In this document: positions 1 through 10,456 of the stretch, one piece after another
How positions within the stretch are numbered: position 1 is the stretch's first letter
Layout of the letters: each line of letters starts with the position of its first letter
Assembly (NCBI RefSeq): GCF_015330165.1
Contig: NZ_JADDXT010000002.1
Span: 680,504 to 744,503, forward strand
Reading direction: 5' to 3'
Length of the DNA stretch: 64,000 nucleotides
Source: Zobellia roscoffensis
GTDB taxonomy: Bacteria > Bacteroidota > Bacteroidia > Flavobacteriales > Flavobacteriaceae
The notes under the pieces: generated by a model
The model's database searches: none
The model's input: only the letters and a program-made list of their open reading frames with translations
What the model was told of the DNA's origin: nothing
Made by a program: the position numbers and the translations under genes

Positions 1-3000
1 AACGGAAGGCTTTAACGAACCTACAAAACCAACCGACTGCGTATACCCTGGCAAAACCTTACCCCTGCTTTCATTATAGTTTACGTTTATACGCTTCACC
101 ATGGTAAGAACGTCTACTGCCGTATTAAATAGTCCACTACTTTTCTTCTCTGTCTTTTCTCCGTCAGATGCAGGATTTCCAGCCTTATCTCTTCGCACTG
201 GTGCTCTATTGGCAGCAGATTTACCACTACGCTTCTTAAGTCCTATCAGATCATAGAATTTTTGCATGGTTAAGTTAGCCGTAATATTATGAGTGCTGGC
301 ATTCTGAACTGTATTAATATCCTCTAGAGCTACTTCGCTTAAAGCATCACCACCACGTTGCCAATCAAAATTACTGGTATAACTGTATTGTGCATTAATA
401 AAGTCTAGCGCAGGAATCTTACTGAACGGAAGATCATAGTTCAGCTCTAATTGTTGTGCATGTCTATTAGGTTCTCCTAAATCCCAAAAACCGTCCCACA
501 AACCTAAAGTTTCGTCTATACGTTGATCTTCTTCTCCTGTGCCTGTTAGATAGTCTTCGTAATAATTCCTTACTATATGGTTATTACTGGCAGTCATATT
601 TAACCGCAACGACTTGGTAAGACTATAATTTACCGCATATTGCCAATTGAACTGGTAATTTCTTTGTTGTAGGGTGGGTAGTTCTAATTTATCAACACCC
701 TCTTCCACAACATCTCTAAAACGTTGTTGGTTAAACTGTCTATCTATATTAGAATTTACGGAAACACTTGTTGGTAGCAAACTTAGGTTCAACTCCTTTA
801 GCCACCTCCAATATTGACCGGTAAACAAAGAATCATTTTTCATAAACGGAGCCACCTCAACAGGTTTAAAATTATGATTATAGACAAAACCTGCAGCAAC
901 GTTCTTATCTTCTAGAGAAGCTATTTCAAAATCTCTATGGTTGGTCTCGTTATATGAATAATTAAAAGTAAAGTTTTCTATATCATAGAAATTGGCATCA
1001 GCCTCTTCTCCTCTATCCTTACGAACGCCAATGAAATTTATGCTTGTTCGTTTTGTATAATCTTCCGCTTGCTGCTCAATAGCTTTTGCTTCTTCCGGAG
1101 TGTCTGCGGCATCAATCCTATCCTGCAATTTTAAATCGTCATAAACAGGGTCAAACTCAGGAGTTATCATTTGTTCCGATATCCCATAGTTAAACGGAAG
1201 TTGAATTCCCCATTTATTAGGCAACAACTGACCTAGGTTTACATTGGTAACCACATCATAAGAAAGAGCGTCTTCCCTAGCTCGTTCATTGGGCATCTGA
1301 TCAATAGCGCCAAAACCGGAAGTACTTGTACTACCTGTAGCGGAAACGTTGGCAAAATCCGCAAAATTAGCATCCACTGCAGCCAATGCGGCCCAACCAC
1401 CTTCATTATCCAAACCGGCCAAACGCAATTCATTAAACCAAACCTCACCCCTTGCCGGAACCCGACCTACGTTTTTCACACCCACCATCATACTGCGAAT
1501 GCTTCCTAGAGAAGGATTACCTTGGATTCCAATACGTAACCTACCCGGGGTTCGCGCAGAAAGTGCATCTACAGGAACTACTTCCCCATCTATTACTTCA
1601 AAATATCTTATTTCACTTAGATCACTACCAGCTATCCAAACCGACTTAACCTTATTAAGGTCCGCCAGCACAATCTCCATCTGGTTATTGTCCGGCCAAA
1701 CGGCTTCCTCAGAACTTGAGCCAAAAGGTGTGAACTCCAAGGGAATCTCCAATTGATAAAAGTTCTCCGAGAAATCAGTTCCTATTCTAAGGAAACCAAC
1801 CAAAGGTTCATCTAAGCTATAACTATCTGTCTCTAGAATTTTCTCGGCATGTATGAACATTTTCAATTTCTCATACTGACGCACATCTATATCCAAACTT
1901 TTAAAAACACCTCGCGAATCTTGAGATTCCAGATTTTCAACAACCAAAGACAGAGACTGCTCATTCTGTTGAATGATGGTGTTATTGTTATTCAATTGTT
2001 CCCTAACTACTCCTGGCGGCAATACATACGGAATAGGGGTTCTATTCTCATTTTCCTGAACGTTTACCGCATTTACATCTAAAGTAGTAGCATCATCTGC
2101 CGTATTAGGGTCATCTACATCAAGAGATTTAGTATAGGTTCTCCAATCTCCACGTACCAAATCCAAGGTAGCAAAACGCAAGAGCACATCACTAGAGAAA
2201 CCTGTTAGATACATTCTTAGAGAACTGATAGACCTAAAATCATTGATTCCACCAACAGCTTCAGTAAAATCGCTCAATGGAATTTTATACTGTATCCAAC
2301 GCGTACGCACCGTACTTTCGTTTGGAATCCTAGTTCCAGAAAGCACCAATGAATCACGAACATCAGTTACATATTTATCATTAATCGTTGTATTTGGCTT
2401 AATAGGAATTCGGTATTCATAATAACTATTTACCGTATTCATCGTAAGGTCGCGGTCAATATCCTCAACATCGGGCAACGTAGTAGACCCCCTATTATCA
2501 TTGGTAACCTCAACTGGTGAGTTCCCCTGCGGGTTATTGAAATTTAGGTATCTATTAAGTATGCCCCCATCGCGTTGCAAGAAATATTCATAGTTATCCA
2601 ACGCAGGATCTTCAGGATTATCGTTGCCATAAATTGCAGCCTCTCCCGCATCATTTAAACCATCAAAACCAAGATCTTGTTGTGTACGGCTACCCTCATT
2701 AACATCAAAAGCATATACCAAAGCTTGTGTAGCGGGCACTGGGCCCCAAGTAGGATTTTCAGGCTTCACACTTCCCTGACCATCAATAGGCAGTCCATTT
2801 TCATATTGTTTAAGACCATCGGCCAAAATATCTTCAGAAATATTACCCAGGTTAAAAACTAGTTCACCTTGGCTTGTAGCGGTTCCTTCTAAATACGGAT
2901 CCATCACCCAAAATTGCACAAACTCAACATTAGCCTGCTCAAAATTGGTACTGCTCAAAGAGCGCATAATACCACCCCATTTGTCATTTGGTGATGCGGT

Positions 3001-5958
3001 CTCAAAATTACCATTGGCATTATACGGACCTTTCATTTCCGGATAGTACGCCACATCTAATGTAGTCTGTTGGCGTGTCTGCCCCTGAGCTACTTCTACT
3101 TTTGGGAATACTTCATCTATAAATATTCTTCTTGTAGCGTTCGTTGAAATATCATTATCACTGATGCTAGCCGGTCTTTGGTTGGTATAAAATACTGGAT
3201 CAATTGTATACCAAGCCGTTTTAGCCCTACCAAATCCTGTCTCCAATCCTTTTTGCGTAGGTGCATCTAAAAATTCCAACGGCGTACTAGCAAGTGCCCA
3301 ACCTAAGGAAGAGCGAATATCTATTAATGCCTGAGCTCCTTCAAAATCATCTAAATAGGTAGTTGTTTCTCCTTGAAAATCGGCATTTTTAGGAGAGTTT
3401 GGTTTTAACCAAGCCACTTCACCACGTACCGAAATATTAGAAGGTACATCAGTATCAATATTGGGTAGCTTATTGACTAAACGGGTCAAAAACGGGACTT
3501 CTGTTGAGAAATTTCCATTGATTCCGAATACGGTGTTATTGACAGGCTCTACGCCAAAGTTGGACTTTTGTGTTAGTGGCCTTTCATTTAGGTTTAACAA
3601 AGTGGCACCTAAAACAAAATTCTTATTAAACTGATGTTCAACATTTACACCCGTAAAACGACGGGTTTGTTGGCCGAAAACTGCATTATTTTCTACCGAA
3701 ATATTAATAGGTGTATTAGAAGCTTCTAAACTTGGGTCAAGAATTTGAACCGTTCCCGCCTGATAGTTTACCGTATAATCAATTCCTTCCTGTAACTGCC
3801 TTCCTCCAGCGGTAACACGTACTGAACCTCGTGGCACATTAAAAGCTCCAATAGGAATACCATTGCTTCCTTCTGACTTATATCTACCTTTTAATAAGAA
3901 TTTATCTTTTTCAGGATTCTGTAATGCAGCTGATTTGGTCAGCTCATACATATCTCTAAACACGTACTTTTGCTGGTTGGCGTTATATCCGGTTTCCGTA
4001 TTATAATCTCCACCTCCCAAACGTTCAAAAAGATACTCCCCAAAAGGTTCCACCTTAGTGAATATAATTTGTCCGTTCTGCGTATCTACGGTAAGTCCGG
4101 GCACAAAATCAAAAAACCCATCTCCACCAGGTTGCACATCATTATAAGCATTTAATCTATCAAAATTAAATACATCAAGTAATATGCGTTCTTCCAAAGG
4201 TTTCCCGCCATCTGTTTGGGTTGGAAAATCTTCTACAGGAGTAATATAATTTCTTGGTGTTGGGTTGGAATAAAGAATATTCATCTTAAAATCCTCTTCA
4301 CTCAACCTAAAAGCTCCTGTAGCATAAATATTCTTCATCATCAAATCCCAAATAGGGTCTGATACATTTGTAATATTACTTTTAAGAAGTTTTAAAACCA
4401 GTGTGTTATTATCGATAATAGGATTATCAATAGACCCTGAAACTGTAGTAGCATCTAAGCCGCCATTGGCAAATTCACCTACCTGATATACTTTTCCATT
4501 ATAGGTATACTGAAATGCAACGGCCAAAACTTCATCATTACTCAAACGTTGATTCAGTGAAATATAACCTAACTGCGAGTTAAATTGAAAATCCCTACTT
4601 AACTCTAATTTTCTAGCATTTTCTAAATACGCATAATCAAACCCTTGGTTAGGCTGGTAACCAGCAACGTTAAAACCCTGTTCTATAGTTGCTACATCTC
4701 TAATACTCTGTGTAAGCGCACCTCCCTGACCTATTTCAGCAGGATCATAATCATTGGCGTTGTTACGAGGCAATTCATTAGGCTGTCCAGTATTGGTATT
4801 AAAAAAAGTTCCTGGCGCATTCTGCCCGATCCTGGTTTTGTTCTCTCCGGCCATAAGAGGATCGTATTCACCCAAATCCTGAATACCTACTATGTTACGA
4901 ACGTTAAGCGTTTGTTGGCTACGGTTGGTAACCCAAACTTCTAAACGAGTAATTTGAACCTGACTCCTTATATACGGGTAGTTCACCAAGGCATCATCAT
5001 AATTATCTCTAAAGTACTGAGCCAAGAAGAAATGCTTATCCTCATCATATTGTAAAGCAGAAACCGAAAATTCATTTACCGTACCACCACCTTGCGCTAC
5101 AACTGTATTATTCTGCGAACGTTGCTCCGAAAACACTGCAGTAACCGTAGTCTTACCAAATTGAAGTTGTGTTTTAACACCAAAAAGACTTTGAGCCCCA
5201 GTTATTAAAGAACTATTAAGTGGCATATTTACATTACCTACTTCTATAGACTGAATAATATCATCCTCCGTAGGTGTATAATCTAACTTTACAATATTTT
5301 GAAAATCGAAAGTTGCTTCTGTATCGTAGTTGGCGGTTACTTGCAATCGCTCTCCAATCTTACCTAGCATACTTAAACTAATACGCTGATCAAAATCAAA
5401 AGAAAGGTTCGTTCTGTTTCTTGGAGACAAGGAAGGATTGTCATTCTTCTGCCAAATCACGCCTAAATCCATAGCAACGGAACCCTGTGGTATCACTTCT
5501 ATGGTATTTCCTCCAAAAATAGATTGAAAGAAACTGTTGTTTACGTAAAAATTGGGAAGTAAATTTTTACGCGCCTCTTCACTACCTTCTTTTTTACCAG
5601 CATAAGCATCTGATTTTTCCTTGAAATAGTCTTTTATTCCCTCTTGGCGTACCAGTTCATAATATTGCTCTGGTGTTAAAATAACGGGGTATCCAATATC
5701 AAAATCACCTACCTTTTCAGAATAGATGTACATGTTAAGATTTGGGTCGTAATCGTATTTAGAAACAATACTTTCCGGATTTTCCATTTTGAGCTTACCC
5801 AAAGAAAAACCAGTCTTTACGGAATCCACTTCTTGCTCTTCCCTATCTTCATTTTCTGTTTCTTGAGCATAGGATATACCGGAGGAAACGAGCAAAAATA
5901 AAAATAGGAGTGTAAGCTTAAATGGTGATTTAAGTAATAGTTTGGCCCCTGTTTTCAA
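1..5958 (-). CDS. sprA: Cell-surface gliding/T9SS translocon protein SprA (3' end outside window)
   Basis: SprA is the giant outer-membrane barrel that forms the translocon channel of the type IX secretion system and is needed for gliding. One uninterrupted frame runs to the window edge, giving 1986 codons; family members are about 2400 residues, so roughly 400 C-terminal residues lie outside. The start is taken as TTG at 5958, because the upstream frame is closed by a stop at 5974-5976 and this start gives a signal peptide (basic start, then a Leu/Phe-rich core ending SGISYAQ). Further in, RFTGVNVEHQFNKNFVLGAT and, at the edge, GKVLPGYTQSVGFVG match the family as I remember it. It begins 5 bases after the ruvA stop. 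The maeB-ruvA-sprA order is common in flavobacteria. Identity is confident; the TTG start is less certain. Confidence 0.93.
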   Translation of the reverse strand, partial: MKTGAKLLLKSPFKLTLLFLFLLVSSGISYAQETENEDREEQEVDSVKTGFSLGKLKMENPESIVSKYDYDPNLNMYIYSEKVGDFDIGYPVILTPEQYYELVRQEGIKDYFKEKSDAYAGKKEGSEEARKNLLPNFYVNNSFFQSIFGGNTIEVIPQGSVAMDLGVIWQKNDNPSLSPRNRTNLSFDFDQRISLSMLGKIGERLQVTANYDTEATFDFQNIVKLDYTPTEDDIIQSIEVGNVNMPLNSSLITGAQSLFGVKTQLQFGKTTVTAVFSEQRSQNNTVVAQGGGTVNEFSVSALQYDEDKHFFLAQYFRDNYDDALVNYPYIRSQVQITRLEVWVTNRSQQTLNVRNIVGIQDLGEYDPLMAGENKTRIGQNAPGTFFNTNTGQPNELPRNNANDYDPAEIGQGGALTQSIRDVATIEQGFNVAGYQPNQGFDYAYLENARKLELSRDFQFNSQLGYISLNQRLSNDEVLAVAFQYTYNGKVYQVGEFANGGLDATTVSGSIDNPIIDNNTLVLKLLKSNITNVSDPIWDLMMKNIYATGAFRLSEEDFKMNILYSNPTPRNYITPVEDFPTQTDGGKPLEERILLDVFNFDRLNAYNDVQPGGDGFFDFVPGLTVDTQNGQIIFTKVEPFGEYLFERLGGGDYNTETGYNANQQKYVFRDMYELTKSAALQNPEKDKFLLKGRYKSEGSNGIPIGAFNVPRGSVRVTAGGRQLQEGIDYTVNYQAGTVQILDPSLEASNTPINISVENNAVFGQQTRRFTGVNVEHQFNKNFVLGATLLNLNERPLTQKSNFGVEPVNNTVFGINGNFSTEVPFLTRLVNKLPNIDTDVPSNISVRGEVAWLKPNSPKNADFQGETTTYLDDFEGAQALIDIRSSLGWALASTPLEFLDAPTQKGLETGFGRAKTAWYTIDPVFYTNQRPASISDNDISTNATRRIFIDEVFPKVEVAQGQTRQQTTLDVAYYPEMKGPYNANGNFETASPNDKWGGIMRSLSSTNFEQANVEFVQFWVMDPYLEGTATSQGELVFNLGNISEDILADGLKQYENGLPIDGQGSVKPENPTWGPVPATQALVYAFDVNEGSRTQQDLGFDGLNDAGEAAIYGNDNPEDPALDNYEYFLQRDGGILNRYLNFNNPQGNSPVEVTNDNRGSTTLPDVEDIDRDLTMNTVNSYYEYRIPIKPNTTINDKYVTDVRDSLVLSGTRIPNESTVRTRWIQYKIPLSDFTEAVGGINDFRSISSLRMYLTGFSSDVLLRFATLDLVRGDWRTYTKSLDVDDPNTADDATTLDVNAVNVQENENRTPIPYVLPPGVVREQLNNNNTIIQQNEQSLSLVVENLESQDSRGVFKSLDIDVRQYEKLKMFIHAEKILETDSYSLDEPLVGFLRIGTDFSENFYQLEIPLEFTPFGSSSEEAVWPDNNQMEIVLADLNKVKSVWIAGSDLSEIRYFEVIDGEVVPVDALSARTPGRLRIGIQGNPSLGSIRSMMVGVKNVGRVPARGEVWFNELRLAGLDNEGGWAALAAVDANFADFANVSATGSTSTSGFGAIDQMPNERAREDALSYDVVTNVNLGQLLPNKWGIQLPFNYGISEQMITPEFDPVYDDLKLQDRIDAADTPEEAKAIEQQAEDYTKRTSINFIGVRKDRGEEADANFYDIENFTFNYSYNETNHRDFEIASLEDKNVAAGFVYNHNFKPVEVAPFMKNDSLFTGQYWRWLKELNLSLLPTSVSVNSNIDRQFNQQRFRDVVEEGVDKLELPTLQQRNYQFNWQYAVNYSLTKSLRLNMTASNNHIVRNYYEDYLTGTGEEDQRIDETLGLWDGFWDLGEPNRHAQQLELNYDLPFSKIPALDFINAQYSYTSNFDWQRGGDALSEVALEDINTVQNASTHNITANLTMQKFYDLIGLKKRSGKSAANRAPVRRDKAGNPASDGEKTEKKSSGLFNTAVDVLTMVKRINVNYNESRGKVLPGYTQSVGFVGSLKPSV

Positions 5959-5963
5959 ACTTG

Positions 5964-6545
5964 TTATAAATTTTTAAGCGCAAGTTTAATAATGTTCTCT
6001 ACGCTGAGCGAGGGATCTTGGATAAGTACTTTGTCTACTACCTTTTCGGCGGATCTTCTTACAAAGCCAAGAACCTCTAAAGCAGATAACGCTTCTTCTT
6101 TATTTGTATTGTTCGCAGGAGCGGAAACTTCACCTATATCGTAAACTTTTAAAATCTTATCTCTAAGGTCTAGAATTACACGTTGGGCCGTTTTAGCTCC
6201 TATACCTTTAATAGATTGAATTGTGGGCACATCTCCATTAGCAATCGCATCTCTAATTTGAGCCGGTTCCAATGAAGAAAGCATTGTTCTTGCCGTACTT
6301 GACCCAATACCTGAAACAGATAGCAAAAGACGAAAAATCTCACGTTCTGACCGTTCTGCAAAACCAAACAAAGTATGTGAATCTTCTTTTACCTGAAGAT
6401 GAGTGAATAAACTAATACTCTCTGAATCACCAACCTTAGAAAAGGTGTTTAAAGAAATATTGACAAAATACCCCACTCCAGCGCATTCAATTACAACGTA
6501 AGTTGGATTTTTCTCTACAAGTTTTCCTCTAAGGTGAGTAATCAT
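5964..6545 (-). CDS. ruvA: Holliday junction branch migration protein RuvA
   Basis: RuvA tetramers bind Holliday junctions and load the RuvB motor during recombinational repair. The 193-residue product has the usual length and layout: an N-terminal OB-fold (about residues 1-63), a helix-hairpin-helix domain with the motifs VSGIGSSTA (about 77-85) and IKGIGAKTA (about 112-120), and a short C-terminal RuvB-contacting domain (about 145-193). It lies between maeB and sprA on the same strand, with only 5 bases to the sprA start, so it is probably co-transcribed with sprA. Its partner ruvB lies about 5 kb upstream on the same strand but is not adjacent. Confidence 0.97.
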   Translation of the reverse strand: MITHLRGKLVEKNPTYVVIECAGVGYFVNISLNTFSKVGDSESISLFTHLQVKEDSHTLFGFAERSEREIFRLLLSVSGIGSSTARTMLSSLEPAQIRDAIANGDVPTIQSIKGIGAKTAQRVILDLRDKILKVYDIGEVSAPANNTNKEEALSALEVLGFVRRSAEKVVDKVLIQDPSLSVENIIKLALKNL

Positions 6546-6601
6546 GTTTGGGGTGGTTTTGGGGATTATTTTGTCCGACCGTTACAGCCGGACAATAACT
6601 T

Positions 6602-8899
6602 TTACTTAATCTCTGTTTTGGCCTTTCTTCTTTTTTCTCTTTCCTGGGCATCAATAACTGCAACGGCAGTCATATTTACCATTTCGTCAACACTAGCACC
6701 TAATTGAAGAATATGAACAGACCTTCTAAGCCCCACCATTATTGGACCAATACTATCCGCTTGGTTCAATTCTTTTAGTAGCTTGTAAGTGATGTTTGCT
6801 GATTCTAAGTTCGGAAAAATCAAGGTATTCACTTTTTTACCCGCTAATTTAGAAAACGGAAACTGACTTTGCAGCAGCTCTTTATTCAGTGCAAAATCCG
6901 TTTGAATTTCACCATCTACAATAAGACTAGGGTTACTCTCATGCAAAATATGAACTGCTTCTCTTACCTTTTTTGCATGAGGATGACTAGATGAACCAAA
7001 ATTCGCATAGGACAATAAAGCCATCACCGGTTCATAACCAAAAGTAGACGCTACATTAGCTGCATTTTGTGCAATTTCTGCAATCTCTTCTGCATTTGGG
7101 TCGATATTAATAGAAGTATCCGCCAAGAATAATGGGCCTCTATCTGTTATCATAATATTTACCGTAGAAACTTTCTTTACATTTGAAGCTCTACCGATAA
7201 CTTCAAGAATAGGCTTCACTACCGTTGGGTATGCTCTTGAGTATCCTGAAATCATTCCATCGGCATCACCTTCCAATACCATCATAGCTCCAAAATAGTT
7301 ACGCTCTCGCATTCTTATTTTTGCACTATAAAGTGTGGTTCCACTACGTTTTCTGCTTTCCCAAAACTTGGTTGCATAACGAATATGCTTCTCATCAAAC
7401 TCTTTTGATGTAGGATCAACAATTTCGATATCCGCATCAAAATCCAGCTCTTTTTTAAGCTCTAAAATTATCTCTTTATGACCTAAAAGAATGGGTTCTG
7501 CAATGCCTTCCTCATGAACAATTTGTGCCGCTTTAAGCACATCAAGATGATCAGCCTCAGCAAAAACAATACGTTTTTTGTTCATTTTGGCTCGGTTGTG
7601 CAGTAAGCGCACTACCTTGTTGTCATTACCCGATCGTTGTAAAAGTTCTTCTTTATACCGGTCCCAATCGTCAATAGGACTTTTCGCCACCCCACTATCC
7701 ATTGCCGCTTTTGCTACCGCAGGTGGTATTTCGGCAATTAATCGTTGATCAAAAGGTTTTGGTATGATATATTCTTTACCAAAAGTCAACCTTGTTTCAC
7801 CATAGGCTATATTCACCTGCTCGGGTACGGGTTGCTTAGTAAGCTCGGCTAATGCCTTAACAGCAGCCATTTTCATTTCTTCATTTATGGCTGTCGCTCG
7901 AACATCAAGAGCTCCTCTAAAAATAAAAGGAAAACCAAGTACATTATTCACCTGATTAGGATGATCAGAACGGCCAGTAGCCATTATAATATCTTTACGG
8001 GTCTTTACCGCTAAATCGTATGCTACTTCTGGGTCAGGATTCGCCATTGCAAAAACAATGGGGTTTTCGGCCATTGACAATAACATCTCAGCTGAAACAA
8101 TCCCAGCAATAGAAAGTCCGATAAAAACATCGGCATCTACCATAGCTTCAGAAAGTGTATCTATTTTTCTATCCGTAGCAAATTCCGCTTTAGAGGCTGA
8201 TAAATTTTCAGCATCTTTTCGAATTACTCCCTTACTGTCTAACATGACAATATTTTCAGCTTTTGCACCAAAAGCTTTGTACAATTTAGTACATGAAACA
8301 GCTGCAGCACCAGCACCACTTATTACAATGCGTACCTCTTCTATTTTCTTTTCGGACAACTCAAGTGCATTCAACAATGCAGCAGCAGAAATAATAGCCG
8401 TACCATGCTGGTCATCATGCATTACGGGAATATCAAGCTCCTCCTTTAGCCTTCTTTCAATTTCAAAAGCTTCGGGAGCCTTAATATCTTCTAAGTTAAT
8501 ACCTCCAAAGGTAGGAGCAATCATCTTTACGGTCTGTACAAACTCATCAACGTCTTCCGTATTAACCTCTATATCAATTCCATCTATATCTGCAAAAATC
8601 TTAAAAAGCAAACCTTTACCTTCCATAACAGGTTTAGAAGCTTCAGGACCAATATTACCCAAACCTAAAACAGCAGTACCGTTTGAAATAACAGCAACTA
8701 AATTACCTTTTGAAGTATATTTATAAGCGTTGTCTTTATCTTTTGCAATTTCAAGGCAAGGTTCTGCAACACCTGGCGAATAGGCTAGGGCCAAATCACG
8801 TTGTGTAGCATATGGTTTTGTAGGAACTATTTTTATTTTACCAGGCTGTGGTTTGGCATGATATATCAACGCTTCCCTTCTCAGTTTTTGATTGCCCAT
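6602..8899 (-). CDS. maeB: NADP-dependent malic enzyme with phosphotransacetylase-like domain
   Basis: The enzyme decarboxylates malate oxidatively to pyruvate with NADP+, supplying NADPH and pyruvate. The 765-residue length is typical of the two-domain MaeB type. The N-terminal malic enzyme half (about 1-410) carries the conserved stretch SPGVAEPCLEI, the metal-site region MHDDQHGTA and the nucleotide-binding GAGAAAVSC. The C-terminal half (about 430-765) resembles phosphotransacetylase (FAEADHLDVLKAAQI, MMVLEGDADGMISGYSRAYP); in the family this part is thought to be regulatory, probably sensing acetyl-CoA. A TAnnTTTG element lies 23 bases upstream of the start, suggesting its own promoter. 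Confidence 0.95.
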   Translation of the reverse strand: MGNQKLRREALIYHAKPQPGKIKIVPTKPYATQRDLALAYSPGVAEPCLEIAKDKDNAYKYTSKGNLVAVISNGTAVLGLGNIGPEASKPVMEGKGLLFKIFADIDGIDIEVNTEDVDEFVQTVKMIAPTFGGINLEDIKAPEAFEIERRLKEELDIPVMHDDQHGTAIISAAALLNALELSEKKIEEVRIVISGAGAAAVSCTKLYKAFGAKAENIVMLDSKGVIRKDAENLSASKAEFATDRKIDTLSEAMVDADVFIGLSIAGIVSAEMLLSMAENPIVFAMANPDPEVAYDLAVKTRKDIIMATGRSDHPNQVNNVLGFPFIFRGALDVRATAINEEMKMAAVKALAELTKQPVPEQVNIAYGETRLTFGKEYIIPKPFDQRLIAEIPPAVAKAAMDSGVAKSPIDDWDRYKEELLQRSGNDNKVVRLLHNRAKMNKKRIVFAEADHLDVLKAAQIVHEEGIAEPILLGHKEIILELKKELDFDADIEIVDPTSKEFDEKHIRYATKFWESRKRSGTTLYSAKIRMRERNYFGAMMVLEGDADGMISGYSRAYPTVVKPILEVIGRASNVKKVSTVNIMITDRGPLFLADTSINIDPNAEEIAEIAQNAANVASTFGYEPVMALLSYANFGSSSHPHAKKVREAVHILHESNPSLIVDGEIQTDFALNKELLQSQFPFSKLAGKKVNTLIFPNLESANITYKLLKELNQADSIGPIMVGLRRSVHILQLGASVDEMVNMTAVAVIDAQEREKRRKAKTEIK

Positions 8900-8922
8900 A
8901 GGATTATTAGATTTTAAGAAAA

Positions 8923-8930
8923 CAAATTTA
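8923..8930 (-). promoter_or_regulatory. Putative promoter -7 element of maeB
   Basis: On the minus strand the bases read TAAATTTG, matching the Bacteroidetes TAnnTTTG element. It ends 23 bases before the maeB ATG, the spacing seen at several other genes here. No TTG was found at the -33 distance, so support rests on one element. Confidence 0.5.
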
Positions 8931-9010
8931 AGGGTATTCTTCGGATATTTGTAGCGCGTTTAGCGTATATATTTCCAAGAATCTACAAGAGATCTATATG
9001 TAAAACCTAA

Positions 9011-10336
9011 CTACTCTATATTCTCCTTTTTACCCTCCTTTACATTCAACCGCAAAGAAAGAACAGCAGCAAGAACAAAAAACACCCCAGCAAACAAAAT
9101 AGCGTTAACGGCATTACCCCCAAGAAGATTTTTAAAAATAGGCCCAAAAGTAAGTGTCTCGATTCCCATAGGAATAACGATCATCATATTCAAAATACCC
9201 ATATAAACTCCTCTTCTATCTTGCGGCACTATCTTAGAAACCATGGTATAAGGTATTCCCATCATGGCCGCCCAACCTACACCAAAAAGAATCATTGGAA
9301 ACAATACATAGATAGGGTCCGAAATATAAGGGATTGCGAAAAGCGCTAACCCCGTACCAAATAAGCTTGCTGCATACACTTTTTTACTTCCAAACTTAAG
9401 TGCTAATGGCACTAAAGCCAGCGCTACAACCATCGTTGTAATATTATAAGTGGTACTCATTTTTGCAGATTGAGCTGCTGCTCCCGAAAGGTCAAACCCC
9501 ATAGTATTCATAAACAAAGGAGTAATGAACTGCCAATACACAAAAAGGGCATACCATTGAAAAAGATAGACAGCCGAAAGCTTCCACATAAAAGAAGGCA
9601 TGTCTTTGACCGCTTTTGATATTTCAACAAAAGGCATATTAAAACGCTGAGCAGATGACAACGCTTTATGAGCCTTAATTTCTTTGAACTCTTCCTCCGA
9701 AGGCGGAATTTCAGGGGTCTTTAACACTGACCACAAAATAGTAGACACCGATAAAAATGCACCGATAAAAAAGGAATAATACAACCATTTTGGAATAGAA
9801 CCTGCTGCATCAACCACATCCTCTACTCTAAACCAATCTTGAAACAAAAAGATAGAAGCGTTAGCCAGTACTATACCCGCACCAACAAATAAACTCTGCA
9901 TTTGATAACCAAGGCTCAATTGCTTTTCCGGCAACTTATCCCCAACAAAAGCACGATACGGCTCCATAGCCATATTATTTCCTACATCTAAAATCCAAAG
10001 CAGACCAACTGCAAACCATAATGCCGGACTTAAAGGAAAAGCGAACAAACAAAGACTACCTATAATGGCACCTATTAAAAAGAAAGGTTTACGCCTACCG
10101 AAACGAGGTGACCATGTTTTATCGGAAATTGCCCCGATTATGGGCTGTACAATCAAACCGGTAACTGGGCCCGCAATATTTAAAATGGGAAGCATATCTT
10201 CCGCAGCACCCAAAAAAAGAAAAACAGGGTTGATGGCTGTTTGCTGTAAGCCAAAACTGAATTGAATGCCCAAAAAGCCCACATTCATATTAAAAATCTG
10301 CCAAAAAGTTAAGCTAGGTTTTTTTATCAAGTTCAT
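9011..10336 (-). CDS. MFS transporter, SLC45/GPH-like sugar carrier family
   Basis: A 441-residue polytopic membrane protein with about twelve hydrophobic segments. The loop after the second segment reads SDKTWSPRFGRRKPF, the major-facilitator signature in the form typical of the sucrose/maltose-type (SLC45-like) group. A second conserved loop, DRRGVYMGILNMM, lies in the C-terminal half. The likely role is proton- or cation-coupled uptake of a disaccharide or related glycoside, but nothing in the sequence fixes the substrate. There is no carbohydrate-active gene beside it: the neighbours are maeB and queG, and the 110-120 base gaps on both sides allow an independent transcript. The fold assignment is secure; the substrate is unknown. 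Confidence 0.8.
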   Translation of the reverse strand: MNLIKKPSLTFWQIFNMNVGFLGIQFSFGLQQTAINPVFLFLGAAEDMLPILNIAGPVTGLIVQPIIGAISDKTWSPRFGRRKPFFLIGAIIGSLCLFAFPLSPALWFAVGLLWILDVGNNMAMEPYRAFVGDKLPEKQLSLGYQMQSLFVGAGIVLANASIFLFQDWFRVEDVVDAAGSIPKWLYYSFFIGAFLSVSTILWSVLKTPEIPPSEEEFKEIKAHKALSSAQRFNMPFVEISKAVKDMPSFMWKLSAVYLFQWYALFVYWQFITPLFMNTMGFDLSGAAAQSAKMSTTYNITTMVVALALVPLALKFGSKKVYAASLFGTGLALFAIPYISDPIYVLFPMILFGVGWAAMMGIPYTMVSKIVPQDRRGVYMGILNMMIVIPMGIETLTFGPIFKNLLGGNAVNAILFAGVFFVLAAVLSLRLNVKEGKKENIE

Positions 10337-10456
10337 TAGAAGTCGATTTTGGTATAAAAACTACCTAACAAGATAGGGTAATAAATCTTCGACAAGAAAA
10401 ACTTTACGATAAAATATGAAAGATGCCGAACTCTAACGTTTTCGACAGAAGGTCAA

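Noticed and set aside
1349..2082. Several short plus- and minus-strand frames between 1.2 and 5 kb
   Set aside because: They overlap the continuous sprA frame, which is supported by family sequence; none shows a recognisable domain.
8058..8726. 222-codon open frame on the plus strand
   Set aside because: It lies entirely antisense to maeB, has Ser/Ile-rich low-complexity composition without a domain, and is the expected reverse-frame shadow of a real gene.
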